Made by a program: the position numbers and the translations under genes
The notes under the pieces: generated by a model
Database searches by the model: none
Told to the model about the DNA's origin: nothing
What the model saw: the letters and a program-made list of their open reading frames with translations, nothing else
Source: Rossellomorea aquimaris
GTDB lineage: Bacteria > Bacillota > Bacilli > Bacillales > Fictibacillaceae
Length of the DNA: 64,000 bases
NCBI GenBank assembly: GCA_020524245.1
Contig: JAIVLN010000001.1
Location: 1,364,001-1,428,000 of the forward strand
Reading direction: 5' to 3'
Shown here: piece by piece, positions 8,353-17,327 of the stretch
Layout: every line of letters begins with the position of its first letter
How positions within the stretch are numbered: the stretch's first letter is position 1

Positions 8353-9531
8353 TTATTCAAAAGTTCCTTTAACGATTGCCTGTTTCTCTTTCACCATCAG
8401 CTTTCCTTTTGCAAATACAGCATCGATCTCAAGCGTTTCTTTATCAAGGATGACGAGATCCGCATCGTTCTCTTCACGAATTCGACCTTTACGCTTCAGC
8501 TTCAAAATGTGCGCCGGTGTCGAGGTAACCACCTGAATCGCGGTTTCGAGCGGAATGTTCTCATCTAATACCGCATCCCTCACTTCTTTAAAAAGACTGG
8601 ATACTTTTCCGAGCTTCAAGCCTTTGAAATCTCCGTTTTCATCGAATTCAGGCAAACTCGCCTGACCATCGGAGGTGAAGGTGATCTGCTCGATCGGGAC
8701 CCCTGCATCCAACATCCGCTTTAGACCCGTACTGCATTTCACTTCCCCTTCTTCAAGGAACTTCGGAATCGTACTCGTCGTGAAGTCGACATATCCGCCT
8801 TTTTTCGCATAAGCAATCCCCGCTTCAAACAACCTGGAATTACGATTGATATGCGTAGGGTAGAACTGTTTGATCGGGATGTCGGTCGTTGCAACGACTT
8901 CCTCGATCAGATTGAGGCAATCCGGACTATCACCGACATGCACGTTCACAATTCCTGATTTACCGGACAAAATACCGCCAACTCGTGCTGCAGAAGCAAT
9001 TTTCGCCATCTCTTCGACAGTCGGCTGGGAGGAACGGTGATCGGCAATCGCGATCTCTCCTGCTCCTATGATCCGGTCGACGAGGATAATATCGTCTTCG
9101 ATCTTACCCGTCAACGTTTTTACCGGTACCTGGTACGATCCCGTTTGGACATAACAGGTGATCCCTTCTTCCTCCAGGCCACGCGCTTTCGCAATCAAAC
9201 TAGCCATCGTCCGCGTCGTCCCATCTGTTCCGATCACTCCGATCAAGGTCGTGATGCCGGAAGTGGTTACATCTGTAAGCATGAGCTCAGGCGTGCGCGT
9301 TTTGAAACTACCTTCTCCACCGCCACCCATAATATGAACGTGAGAGTCGATGAATCCAGGAACGATCACCTGCCCACCCGCGTCAATGACTTCCACTTTT
9401 TCACCGAAAAAGCCTTCCGGGACGTCAATTTGATCATCGATATACCCGATTTTCTCATCGACGATCAACAAGTCTTTCTTCCCTAGATATTCGGGAGCGT
9501 ATATTTCTCCATTCCGAACCAGTTTCAACAT
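8353..9531 (-). CDS. iadA: Isoaspartyl (beta-aspartyl) dipeptidase
   Basis: 392 residues, the family length, of the binuclear-metal amidohydrolase superfamily. It cleaves isoaspartyl dipeptides produced by breakdown of aged proteins. Visible features: His64/His66 in DSHVHIMGGGGEG, the DHRSSQPT loop, PTHINRN, and the catalytic Asp in TSDGQAS. The C-terminus KLMVKEKQAIVKGTFE closely matches E. coli IadA. By recalled alignment, the carboxylated bridging Lys162 of the E. coli enzyme corresponds to Glu159 here. SD AAAGGAG lies upstream and the gene has its own terminator. Confidence 0.94.
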   Translation of the reverse strand: MLKLVRNGEIYAPEYLGKKDLLIVDEKIGYIDDQIDVPEGFFGEKVEVIDAGGQVIVPGFIDSHVHIMGGGGEGSFKTRTPELMLTDVTTSGITTLIGVIGTDGTTRTMASLIAKARGLEEEGITCYVQTGSYQVPVKTLTGKIEDDIILVDRIIGAGEIAIADHRSSQPTVEEMAKIASAARVGGILSGKSGIVNVHVGDSPDCLNLIEEVVATTDIPIKQFYPTHINRNSRLFEAGIAYAKKGGYVDFTTSTIPKFLEEGEVKCSTGLKRMLDAGVPIEQITFTSDGQASLPEFDENGDFKGLKLGKVSSLFKEVRDAVLDENIPLETAIQVVTSTPAHILKLKRKGRIREENDADLVILDKETLEIDAVFAKGKLMVKEKQAIVKGTFE

Positions 9532-9559
9532 GATGCAAGCTCCTTTCTATCTAAAATCA

Positions 9560-10264
9560 TTAACTATTTATTTCTATCGTATCTCCCACTCGCACGGTCC
9601 CCGTCTTCATCACTGTCGCATAAACGCCAAACACGTTTTTGTTCTCTTTCACGACCGTTTTCAATACATTCGGATCGACTTCTTTCGTACCTGAATCGAC
9701 ATTGACGTAAGCGCATCTCTCACACGCTTTTTTCACATACAGGACGACATCATTCAGAACGAGCTCTTTCCCGATCCAAGATTCTTCCACGAACGGTGTG
9801 TCACCTTCAACATCCACAATCAGATTCGGTCGGAATCGGAGCATATCCAATGAATCCCGATCGGTCATTTCTTGAATTTTACGAAGAGAGGCCGTACTTG
9901 CAATGAGGAGCGGCTCTTCCCAATAGCTCGGTTCTTCGTTCTCAACATCCATCGACACCAGTGAAACAGCCCGACCAGCACGTTCGGAAATATGGGACTC
10001 CGCCTCCTTCGACTGAAGACTGTTCAGCTGTAGATCCTCTTTCTGAAAGTTAAGCGCTCCATCCTCATTTAGCGCGACTTCATAATCTAGTAAAAATGGA
10101 TATGTCGGTATTGTAAGGTAATCACCTGGCTTATCTTGCATTTCCCATGCAAAAATATGATCACCAGCGGCACCATGTTTATGTATATCTAGCATGTCCA
10201 TGTATTCACCTTGCATCGATTTGACAGGATAACGAACGACATGTTTAACAGTCGCCATACTCAA
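9560..10264 (-). CDS. MOSC domain protein (YcbX-like)
   Basis: About 234 residues: an N-terminal MOSC beta-barrel domain (VVRYPVKSMQGE) and a C-terminal MOSC domain with FRPNLIVD and the conserved cysteine in CERCAYVNVD. Related proteins (YcbX, mARC) are molybdenum-cofactor sulfur carriers or N-hydroxylated-compound reductases. I chose the TTG at 10264 because GGAGGAG lies six bases upstream. An ATG at 10258 is possible; the upstream ATG at 10279 would put the SD inside the gene. It follows iadA's start region with a 28-bp gap and could be cotranscribed. Confidence 0.85.
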   Translation of the reverse strand: MSMATVKHVVRYPVKSMQGEYMDMLDIHKHGAAGDHIFAWEMQDKPGDYLTIPTYPFLLDYEVALNEDGALNFQKEDLQLNSLQSKEAESHISERAGRAVSLVSMDVENEEPSYWEEPLLIASTASLRKIQEMTDRDSLDMLRFRPNLIVDVEGDTPFVEESWIGKELVLNDVVLYVKKACERCAYVNVDSGTKEVDPNVLKTVVKENKNVFGVYATVMKTGTVRVGDTIEINS

Positions 10265-10340
10265 GTAAATCTCCTCCATTCCTTGATTACTTTCTTAATA
10301 TATACCAATTCAGGCATGCCAAACCCTTTTTTATACAGTA

Positions 10341-10376
10341 AAAAAAGGTGGATCCTCTGACCCACCTTTAAAAAAA
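10341..10376. terminator. Intrinsic terminator (bidirectional)
   Basis: AAAGGTGG / CCACCTTT stem flanked by A6 and A7 tracts, so it works on either strand. It lies between the YczE-type gene (stop at 10379) and the MOSC gene start. Confidence 0.85.
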
Positions 10377-10378
10377 TA

Positions 10379-10990
10379 TCATGTTTGTAATCGTTGTTGA
10401 AACTTGTGGACACGTGGCGCAAACAGTTGGACAAGCGGTCCGATTGTAAATGTGACGATCAACGTTCCAAGGCCAATCGGTCCACTAAAGATAAATGCGG
10501 CTACTAATGCAGAAAGTTCTCCGATTGTCTTAGCAGTCCCCATGCTTACACCTAGACGCTCTTGAATCGCCAGCATGAGCTTGTCTATTGGAATGAGCGG
10601 GAAATTCGCTTGCAAATAGACTGCAATCCCGAATGAAAGTACGATCACACCGACAACGAACACAACGATTTGTTCCCATAATCCATTAGCCTGGAAGGTA
10701 TCCAATACGACTAATAGCCATCCGTCGATAAAAAGACCGGCCAGGAAAATCGTGATAACCGCCAGAAAGTCTGGTCGCGACTTCATCAAAATTGCATTCA
10801 AAACGATGAGCACGATTCCGACGATGAAGACCCAGCTTCCAACCGTCAAACCAATCGTCTTCGAGAGCCCGACATTCAGGGCATCCCATGCGCCTGTCCC
10901 GAGTTCTGCTTTTATCGTCAAACTTACGCCGAATGAAATGAGACTCAGCCCAAGTATAAAACTGATCAACCGTACAATGAATGATTTCAT
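10379..10990 (-). CDS. YczE family integral membrane protein
   Basis: 203 residues with about five to six hydrophobic helices. It carries family features: GLSLISFGVSLTIKAELGTG near the N-terminus (short-helix AELGTGAWDALNVG) and SMGTAKTIGELSALVAAFI in the C-terminal half. B. subtilis YczE, next to the surfactin operon, is needed for bacillomycin or surfactin-type production by an unknown mechanism. Nothing here suggests such a cluster. SD GGAGGAAG precedes the ATG. Confidence 0.85.
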   Translation of the reverse strand: MKSFIVRLISFILGLSLISFGVSLTIKAELGTGAWDALNVGLSKTIGLTVGSWVFIVGIVLIVLNAILMKSRPDFLAVITIFLAGLFIDGWLLVVLDTFQANGLWEQIVVFVVGVIVLSFGIAVYLQANFPLIPIDKLMLAIQERLGVSMGTAKTIGELSALVAAFIFSGPIGLGTLIVTFTIGPLVQLFAPRVHKFQQRLQT

Positions 10991-11058
10991 GTTGTTCTTC
11001 CTCCGTTGTTAAAAATTCATTTATTCATCATACCACGTTCTTTGCCCAGAGTGAATTG

Positions 11059-11568
11059 TCAGTATTTTGCATTTCTCAAACGGATCATCGAAAAGGCGAG
11101 TGAAGATGCCAGGACTTCTTCTTTTACCTTCCACAACGATGACACCCACCTTAACTCGACGCCTTCCTTCAGCATGCGCTGAATCAAACCATCCAACCTT
11201 GTAACGCACTCAGGTTTTACAGAAGAAAGCGAAGTGTAGTATCCCGCATTTTCATCAAAACATCGGAAGGTTTCACCTGAGAATGTGTACTCATAAATAA
11301 CTGTATCCTCCAGTTTCCTCAGCCAGCCTTCTTCAATGACAATGACCATCTTCGTATTTACCTTGAACCGTTCTACATCTTCGGCTGTCGTCTCTTCATT
11401 TTTCCAATAGGCGATCCTGGGACATTCTCTTGGAAAATAATAAAGCGGGCGATGATCTTCATCAATCGCCCACACCATTGGTGGTTCATCTGGAAAAGAT
11501 GGGGATACCCTCGGTTCGAAGCATTGGATATCCTGTTCTTCGCTGTAATGATAATATCGGTTGCTCAC
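11059..11568 (-). CDS. DUF6886 family protein
   Basis: About 169 residues. Near the N-terminus HYSEEQDIQCFEPR is followed by PPMVWAIDEDHRPLYYFPRECPRI, which matches DUF6886. The function is unknown. I place the start at the GTG overlapping the upstream phosphatase stop (GTGA, 11565-11568), which implies translational coupling; GGAG lies ten bases before it. A longer reading to the ATG at 11628 would overlap the upstream gene by 64 bp and add a non-conserved leader. Confidence 0.8.
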   Translation of the reverse strand: MSNRYYHYSEEQDIQCFEPRVSPSFPDEPPMVWAIDEDHRPLYYFPRECPRIAYWKNEETTAEDVERFKVNTKMVIVIEEGWLRKLEDTVIYEYTFSGETFRCFDENAGYYTSLSSVKPECVTRLDGLIQRMLKEGVELRWVSSLWKVKEEVLASSLAFSMIRLRNAKY

Positions 11569-12158
11569 GCTTCTTTTTCTCCGATCGTGGATAGATGCGT
11601 GGAGCAATTCAAGAGCTTCATTTCGCACTGGTCTTCAAGGAATTCAACAATGGAAATAGACGTGTTATCCAACCGACAATGTTCAAATTGATCACCAAGC
11701 AAAAGCTTGAACAAGTCGTTCAAAAATGCACCATGACTTACAACGATGACCTTTTGACCTTCATACCGGTTTCTGATTTCATCCATGAAGCTTTGAGCCC
11801 GTTTATAGACCTCTTCTGTTTCTTCAATATTCAAGTTCAGGTCCTTCCAATTCGGACCCCAACGTTCGACTCGCTCATCTTCAATCGTACCTTCAATGTC
11901 GCCGAATGATACTTCCCTAAGCCGTTCATCACCGATGACATCGAGATGGAGGACTCTTCCGATCTCTTCTGCGGTCGTTTTTGCACGATTCAAATCGCTC
12001 GTATAAATTGCATCCCACTTTTCTCCTTCAAACCTGCGTCCAACCGCTTTCGCTTGAAGAATCCCTTCCTCATTCAGCGGAATGTTCGACTGCCCTTGCG
12101 CTCTTCTCTCTAAATTCCAGTTCGTCACGCCGTGTCTAATAAAAGCAATGGTTAACAT
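11565..12158 (-). CDS. Histidine phosphatase family protein (PhoE-like)
   Basis: 197 residues of the phosphoglycerate mutase-like superfamily. The catalytic RHG is at residues 8-10 (MLTIAFIRHGVTNWN), with GQSNIPLNEEG, YTSDLNRAKTTAEEI and the second histidine motif VVSHGAF. It should be a broad phosphomonoesterase rather than a glycolytic mutase. The ATG at 12158 is chosen because GGAGG is ten bases upstream; the GTG at 12167 would abut the SD. It is translationally coupled to the DUF6886 gene. Confidence 0.9.
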   Translation of the reverse strand: MLTIAFIRHGVTNWNLERRAQGQSNIPLNEEGILQAKAVGRRFEGEKWDAIYTSDLNRAKTTAEEIGRVLHLDVIGDERLREVSFGDIEGTIEDERVERWGPNWKDLNLNIEETEEVYKRAQSFMDEIRNRYEGQKVIVVSHGAFLNDLFKLLLGDQFEHCRLDNTSISIVEFLEDQCEMKLLNCSTHLSTIGEKEA

Positions 12159-12239
12159 GCCTTTCACTCCTCCTATAAAAATGCCAGACTACCAATATTC
12201 CATATATGGAAGTGGACTCCTGCAATTAATCGAACAAAA

Positions 12240-12270
12240 AAGAAAAAACTGCAGCCCTCTGCAGTTTTCT
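12240..12270 (-). terminator. Intrinsic terminator of the GGDEF gene
   Basis: A perfect 10-bp stem AAAACTGCAG / CTGCAGTTTT with a 4-nt loop, followed on the minus strand by a T-rich tract (GTTTTTTC). Confidence 0.85.
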
Positions 12271-12280
12271 CTATAGATGA

Positions 12281-13354
12281 TCATCCTGTAATCACCTGAT
12301 TTTTACCGTTTCGTTTGGCATCGTACAATAATGAATCGGCTTTTTCAAAGAAGGCGTCTTTACCAGTATGCGCTTCATACTCCTGCAAGCCGACGCTCAC
12401 AGTAACACTTTTACCTTCCAGAACACGGAAAGATATGCTTTCAATTTTCTTACGGATGTCTTCCACAAGACGACCCGTCTTTTTCATCGGCTTACCAACA
12501 AACAAAACGATGAACTCTTCACCACCATAACGGGCTGCAAAGTCATCAGGTGTGATTTCACTTTTAATCAACTCAGATATCTGTTTCAGTACCTCATCAC
12601 CTGCACGGTGTCCGTATGTATCGTTCACTTGTTTAAAATTATCCAAGTCGAAAATCGCCATTTGAATCGAGAAGTGATATTGGGCATGATGGGCGATCAA
12701 TTCATCCAGGAATTGATGAAACGAAATCTGGTTGTACATCCCCGTCAGGGAGTCTGTCTTCGTCAATTTCTCCATCAATGTATTTTTGACGAGCAATTCT
12801 TGCTGGTTCTCGATCGACTGACGATAATGACCCGCCAGTTCCAATCCTCTCTCCATGATACCTATGACCGCAATGGCCGCTATGCTCAACATCGCAATCA
12901 TAGTGAAATGATCAGTGACGGTCACCCCGGTCCTCAAAATCGGTTGCACCATCGTAAGAAAGCTATAACTGACAATCGTGGCAACAGACGTCAAGATAAT
13001 GGTGTTTCTTTTGAAATAAGCCCCGGAAACAAGAATAGGCAAGAATAGAGCAGAACGGAGAATGATGATGTCCGGACGGCTGTAAATGAAGTTGAGCGCT
13101 AATACGAGCCCTGCCAGTATAACGATCAAATCGATATTCCGGCTTAACTTCCTTACACACCATTCTGTCAATAAGACGACCAGCACCCCGATGCCACTTG
13201 GAATAAGAACAAAGTCAATGAAGTATTCCGTGAATGGCAGTTCAGAAAAATTACTGTTGATCAGCTTGATGAGGATCGCTAATCCAATCACAATCCAATA
13301 GACGCTTAAAATTTTACGATTCAACTTTCGAGTATCAAGCCCTAACTGCCCCAT
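12281..13354 (-). CDS. Membrane-anchored diguanylate cyclase (GGDEF)
   Basis: 357 residues: about five to six transmembrane helices in the first 170 residues, a short coiled linker (IENQQELLVKNTLMEK), then a GGDEF domain with the active-site signature RYGGEEF near residue 275 and the DNFKQVNDTYGHRAGDE metal and substrate region. It should make cyclic di-GMP from two GTP. The inhibitory RxxD position reads TPDD, so product inhibition through a classical I-site is unlikely. The ligand sensed by the membrane part is unknown. It lies 15 bp downstream of the CtaM gene, likely in one transcript. Confidence 0.9.
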   Translation of the reverse strand: MGQLGLDTRKLNRKILSVYWIVIGLAILIKLINSNFSELPFTEYFIDFVLIPSGIGVLVVLLTEWCVRKLSRNIDLIVILAGLVLALNFIYSRPDIIILRSALFLPILVSGAYFKRNTIILTSVATIVSYSFLTMVQPILRTGVTVTDHFTMIAMLSIAAIAVIGIMERGLELAGHYRQSIENQQELLVKNTLMEKLTKTDSLTGMYNQISFHQFLDELIAHHAQYHFSIQMAIFDLDNFKQVNDTYGHRAGDEVLKQISELIKSEITPDDFAARYGGEEFIVLFVGKPMKKTGRLVEDIRKKIESISFRVLEGKSVTVSVGLQEYEAHTGKDAFFEKADSLLYDAKRNGKNQVITG

Positions 13355-13369
13355 TGCGCACCCCGCCTG

Positions 13370-13909
13370 TTAATAATATGGAGAAATCAAGATGTACACC
13401 ACCACTCCTGTCAGGCTGACATAAAGCCATAAAGGCATGGTCCACCTTGCAATCTTCCGGTGCTTTTCTACCTGCATTGTCAATCCGCGAACAAGGGATA
13501 ACAACGCAAGCGGAACGATGACTGCCGCAAGAATGATATGGGTAATCAAAATGAAATAATAGATATACTTCAGCGGTCCTTCTCCCCCGTAGGAAGTAGA
13601 TTCCGCTAGATAATGGTAGGAAACATAAGACACCAAAAATAATGCTGTTGACGTAAATGCCGCAAAAATGAAGCGACGATGAAGTTTAATGTTTTTCCGT
13701 AACACAAACCACAATGCGGCAAGTAAAAAGACGAATGTAAAGCTGTTGAATATGGCATTCAACAATGGAAGGATCGTAATATCAAATCCTGTTTCGCCCT
13801 GATATTCAGGTAAAAAGAACAAGACGACCACAAGTGCATTAATGACAATGGATAAAATGACAACAACGCCGGTGTAACTCTTCTGTTGTTTCAGTTGATT
13901 TTGATTCAT
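13370..13909 (-). CDS. ctaM: DUF420 protein, cytochrome aa3 oxidase assembly (CtaM/YozB)
   Basis: 179 residues with five hydrophobic helices and the DUF420 pattern: conserved His in KLHRRFIFAAF, SYHYLAE, THIILAAVIVPLAL and KHRKIARWTMPLW. CtaM (YozB in B. subtilis) is required for maturation of haem-A-containing terminal oxidases, probably at copper or haem insertion. No oxidase genes lie nearby, which is common for this gene. It is upstream of and close to the GGDEF gene. Confidence 0.87.
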   Translation of the reverse strand: MNQNQLKQQKSYTGVVVILSIVINALVVVLFFLPEYQGETGFDITILPLLNAIFNSFTFVFLLAALWFVLRKNIKLHRRFIFAAFTSTALFLVSYVSYHYLAESTSYGGEGPLKYIYYFILITHIILAAVIVPLALLSLVRGLTMQVEKHRKIARWTMPLWLYVSLTGVVVYILISPYY

Positions 13910-14122
13910 CGTTTCTCTCCTATATCGATAGTCCTGTCATAAGAATATCGGATGTTACCCCTGGACAGCAACTATGAGAAGATGAATCCACATAACGTTC
14001 ACATTAGGTTTCAAAAAAAGACTCTAAATCTTTGTACCCATTTTTGATTCTTTATAACCATAAAAAATCCTGCTCGCATGAGTAAATTGACCCGAAAATT
14101 CCTTCGAGTTTTTTTGACAGAA

Positions 14123-15151
14123 TTAGTGTGCCTTCTCTTTTGTACAGATCCTTTCAAGATCTTCCAACACATCTTCCAACGCCAACAGTTCATAGATAAT
14201 TGCTATGCGGACAGATAAGTGTTTTCTTGTCGACTTTTGTTCTGTCTGAATTCGACGTTCTCTTTCGGAGATGAACAACTCGTCCAACTCTTCAATTAGC
14301 GCGTTGTGTTCATCTGGAATTCGATGGGAAGGATCACGCAGTATCGAAGCAATGGAATCGACTGCTTTCATGATGGTGGTCACTTTTTCCTCATTTAACT
14401 TCGCTTTTTCAATGTTCAAGTATACGAGGTTGGCAAAATGATAGAGGATTTTCTGATAGTACTCGAGCTTCTTCATGAGAATCCCGAATTCACGGATGTC
14501 TCTCAAGTTATGGCGTCTATATTTCCACTCTTCCCTCTGATATTGAGCGAGCGAATACGTCCGTTCCATATCTTTGCTTAACTTCCTGTACTCAGATTGT
14601 AGCTCACGTGGAGTGCCGCCTTTCACAAAGCGGTTCAAGAGCGTTCCAGAACGGTCGTAGAGTTCATCCACTTGAGTCCGGACCATTTCATGATAATGAG
14701 GAGGAAGGATTAGATAGTTGATGGCTGTAGAGACGACCAGGCCGATCAGGGTCGTGAAAAGGCGTACGACGAAAGAAGTGAAATACTGATCTTCTGTTTC
14801 AGCGATCATCGCTACAGCAGTTAAGGTGGCGACGAGCATACCTGCATCCAATCTCAGCTTATGACAGGCTAGAAGGGTCAGTGTGGCTGCTAAAGCATAT
14901 GTAAGAGACGATGGTCCGAGAAAATACTCAAAAACCATCGCAAAAGCCGCTCCAATCATCGCAGCAGGAAAGCGGATCATTCCCTTCTTGATGGAATCAG
15001 AAGCGGTCGGTTCGACAGTTACGATTGCGGTAATGACGGCAAAAAGGACAGGGAGTTGGAAGAGGTTACAGATTAAGGCGGTAACAAATGCTGCAAGTCC
15101 TGTCTTGATCACCCGTCCTCCAACCCATTTTTTAATGTCGATCATTTTCAT
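14123..15151 (-). CDS. Aromatic acid exporter family membrane protein (ArAE/DUF939)
   Basis: 342 residues: a four-to-five-helix N-terminal membrane domain (residues about 10-140, with TAIVTVEPTASDSIKKG, a YqjA/FUSC-type signature) and a cytosolic alpha-helical C-terminal domain ending in ALEDVLEDLERICTK. Family members are proposed exporters of aromatic acids; the substrate is not known. I place the start at the ATG at 15151, five bases after AGGGTGA. A more upstream ATG at 15175 lacks good SD spacing. Confidence 0.85.
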   Translation of the reverse strand: MKMIDIKKWVGGRVIKTGLAAFVTALICNLFQLPVLFAVITAIVTVEPTASDSIKKGMIRFPAAMIGAAFAMVFEYFLGPSSLTYALAATLTLLACHKLRLDAGMLVATLTAVAMIAETEDQYFTSFVVRLFTTLIGLVVSTAINYLILPPHYHEMVRTQVDELYDRSGTLLNRFVKGGTPRELQSEYRKLSKDMERTYSLAQYQREEWKYRRHNLRDIREFGILMKKLEYYQKILYHFANLVYLNIEKAKLNEEKVTTIMKAVDSIASILRDPSHRIPDEHNALIEELDELFISERERRIQTEQKSTRKHLSVRIAIIYELLALEDVLEDLERICTKEKAH

Positions 15152-15218
15152 ACAGATCACCCTGGCACCAATCATTTCCTTTTATTGTAGCAATCGGTAC
15201 AGAGTAATGCTACTCATC

Positions 15219-15992
15219 CTATTTCCGTTCTTGTACTTTACGAACGGTACGCGTTACCATTTTACGTGGCAAGAATCGAATCATGAACGCAAGAAGCTTG
15301 TTTTGAGACCCAGGAATGATTAGCGTCTTTCCAGACATGAATTCCTTATAAGCAATATCTGCGACTTGATCGACGCTCATGACACCACCTTCAAGCAACT
15401 TGGACTCCTCCATGCTTGCTCGTTGCTGGAATCCCGTATCAGTCGGACCAGGACATAAGATCGATACAGAGATACCCGTACCTTTCAATTCGTTCTCTAA
15501 CGCTTCAGAAAAGGAAAGAACATAGGCTTTCGTAGCATAATAAACTGCCATGAGAGGGCCAGGCTGGAAGGCTGCTGTTGATGCTACATTCAGGATCTTG
15601 CCTGACTGACGTTCCATCATCGTTGGAACGAGACGTTTGGTCAATTCGGTCAATGCCATCATATTGACCATCATCATTTCCTTCTCTTCTTCCCAATTTG
15701 TATCGTAAAACTCCCCGTAAATTCCAAAACCTGCGTTATTGACGAGGATATCAACGGTGACGTTACGGATTGAAAGTTCTTCAAGCAGTCGATTCACCGC
15801 GTCTGAAGCACCGAGATCCGCTGTAATCACTTCCGTTTGAATGTTATAACGACCTTTCAAATCATCGGCAAGCTTCTCTAGCTTGTCTTTTGATCGTGCA
15901 ACAAGCACGAGGTTGTGTCCATCTTTCGCAAAATGGTGAGCCAACTTCAGCCCGATTCCACCTGAAGCTCCTGTAATCAACGCTGTTTTCAT
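15219..15992 (-). CDS. SDR family NAD(P)-dependent oxidoreductase (DltE-like)
   Basis: 257 residues. It has a classical short-chain dehydrogenase fold with the cofactor motif TGASGGIG (residues 7-14), NNAGFGIYG, and the catalytic Tyr/Lys in YYATKAYV. The C-terminal LIPGSQNKLLAFMIRFLP is typical of the DltE/YqjQ-like SDR branch. The substrate is unknown. SD AAAAGGATG lies just upstream, and the gene stands alone. Confidence 0.9.
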   Translation of the reverse strand: MKTALITGASGGIGLKLAHHFAKDGHNLVLVARSKDKLEKLADDLKGRYNIQTEVITADLGASDAVNRLLEELSIRNVTVDILVNNAGFGIYGEFYDTNWEEEKEMMMVNMMALTELTKRLVPTMMERQSGKILNVASTAAFQPGPLMAVYYATKAYVLSFSEALENELKGTGISVSILCPGPTDTGFQQRASMEESKLLEGGVMSVDQVADIAYKEFMSGKTLIIPGSQNKLLAFMIRFLPRKMVTRTVRKVQERK

Positions 15993-16161
15993 ATTTATTC
16001 ATCCTTTTTGTTTATTCGTTTAATTGTTTAAACATATAATAAATTATCCTTTCTCATTCGTCAACTTATTTTGCTCAAAATTGGTGCATTTAGGAGTTCC
16101 AAAGTGTCCTAAATTATGACAAAATAGAATGAGTAATTGCTTTTAAGGGTGTGGAATTTCG

Positions 16162-17304
16162 ATGTATTGTTCGAATTGTGGAAATCAACTCCAAATAGGA
16201 GATACATATTGTCTGACGTGCGGGGCAAAACGGCTGCCTACAGTGGATGAAACTTCTAAGAAAATGAAACGGTGGCAATGGCTCGCCCCTCTTCTGGCTT
16301 TCATCCTCGTGACTACCAGTCTAGCAGGCTACTTTTATAGTGAGCACTTAAGAACAGAAGCCGCTCTCCAAGCCTTCCATGAAGGTGAAAAAGCTGCACT
16401 GGACGGCGACTATAAAAAAGCGAAAAAAGCATTCCAGACGGCTTTGGATCACCGGTCCGATTTTAAAGCCGCCACACAGAACATGAGATTGATAGAAGAT
16501 GCCCTTCACATACAAGAACGGATGAACATATCCGACAAACATATCGAGGAGAAAGCATTCGACAAAGCTTCCGAACAGATCCAAAAGGCAGAAAGCACGC
16601 TAAGAAGCTATACAGGAAAAGTAGCTTCTGCACTCGATGAGCAAATAACCTCAACTCAGAATGCGCTGAACATTGCCCACCTGCAATATGATATGGAAGG
16701 AAAATCAACCCTTGATGAGCTAGAACCCCTTTTAACGAAAGCAGACGCCATTCAATCACCTGAAGCGGAACAAATAGCAGAAGAAATCCGAGAGAGAATC
16801 GCTGAGATCGCCTATGTACAAGCGAATGATTTTCTCACCGACAATCAATTCTCTGCAGCCCTTGCCTCTGTTAAAAAGGGTCTCTACCATGAGCCGAAGA
16901 GTAAAAAGCTGCTCAGTCTGAAGACGACGATACATAATGAGCAAGTCGCTTTTGAACAAGCAGAGCAAAAGCGAATCGAACAAGCAATTGTCGCTGCAGC
17001 AGAAGAAAAGGAACATAACTTGAACGATGCGATCAAGCTGGATTCTATTGAAGCCAAGTTAAATCATCTTGGAGATATCATCGTAACTGGTACTGTCAAA
17101 AGTCAAGCAACCGTACCAATCAGCTCAATCCGAATTTCCTATACGCTCACGGATCGAGACGGGAAAATCTTTGATGAGAATGAAGTGTTCGTATATCCGG
17201 ATATCTTATACCCGGACGAAAATGGAACTTTTGAATATACGCATTATCTTGTAAACGAAGAATTGAATGTAACATTTAATGAAGCGGATTGGCATGTCAA
17301 TTGA
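16162..17304 (+). CDS. Zinc-ribbon, membrane-anchored, TPR-like protein
   Basis: 380 residues. The N-terminus is a four-Cys zinc ribbon (Cys3, 6, 17, 20), followed by a basic stretch, one membrane helix (about 37-58) and an extracytoplasmic part. The latter is helical with TPR-like repeats (AALDGDYKKAKKAFQTAL; ASEQIQKAEST) up to about residue 290, then a beta-rich C-terminal domain (IIVTGTVKSQATVPISSI) resembling FxLYD-type domains. So cytosolic zinc ribbon and extracellular helical arm are on one chain. It lies 23 bp upstream of a membrane-anchored protease gene, suggesting a shared envelope role. The function is unknown; the domain calls outside the zinc ribbon are by eye. Confidence 0.8.
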   Translation: MYCSNCGNQLQIGDTYCLTCGAKRLPTVDETSKKMKRWQWLAPLLAFILVTTSLAGYFYSEHLRTEAALQAFHEGEKAALDGDYKKAKKAFQTALDHRSDFKAATQNMRLIEDALHIQERMNISDKHIEEKAFDKASEQIQKAESTLRSYTGKVASALDEQITSTQNALNIAHLQYDMEGKSTLDELEPLLTKADAIQSPEAEQIAEEIRERIAEIAYVQANDFLTDNQFSAALASVKKGLYHEPKSKKLLSLKTTIHNEQVAFEQAEQKRIEQAIVAAAEEKEHNLNDAIKLDSIEAKLNHLGDIIVTGTVKSQATVPISSIRISYTLTDRDGKIFDENEVFVYPDILYPDENGTFEYTHYLVNEELNVTFNEADWHVN

Positions 17305-17327
17305 ATGGACGGAAGGGGAGGTCATCA

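Noticed and set aside
12368-13048. Plus-strand 226-codon frame opposite the GGDEF gene
   Set aside because: Antisense shadow of a conserved domain.
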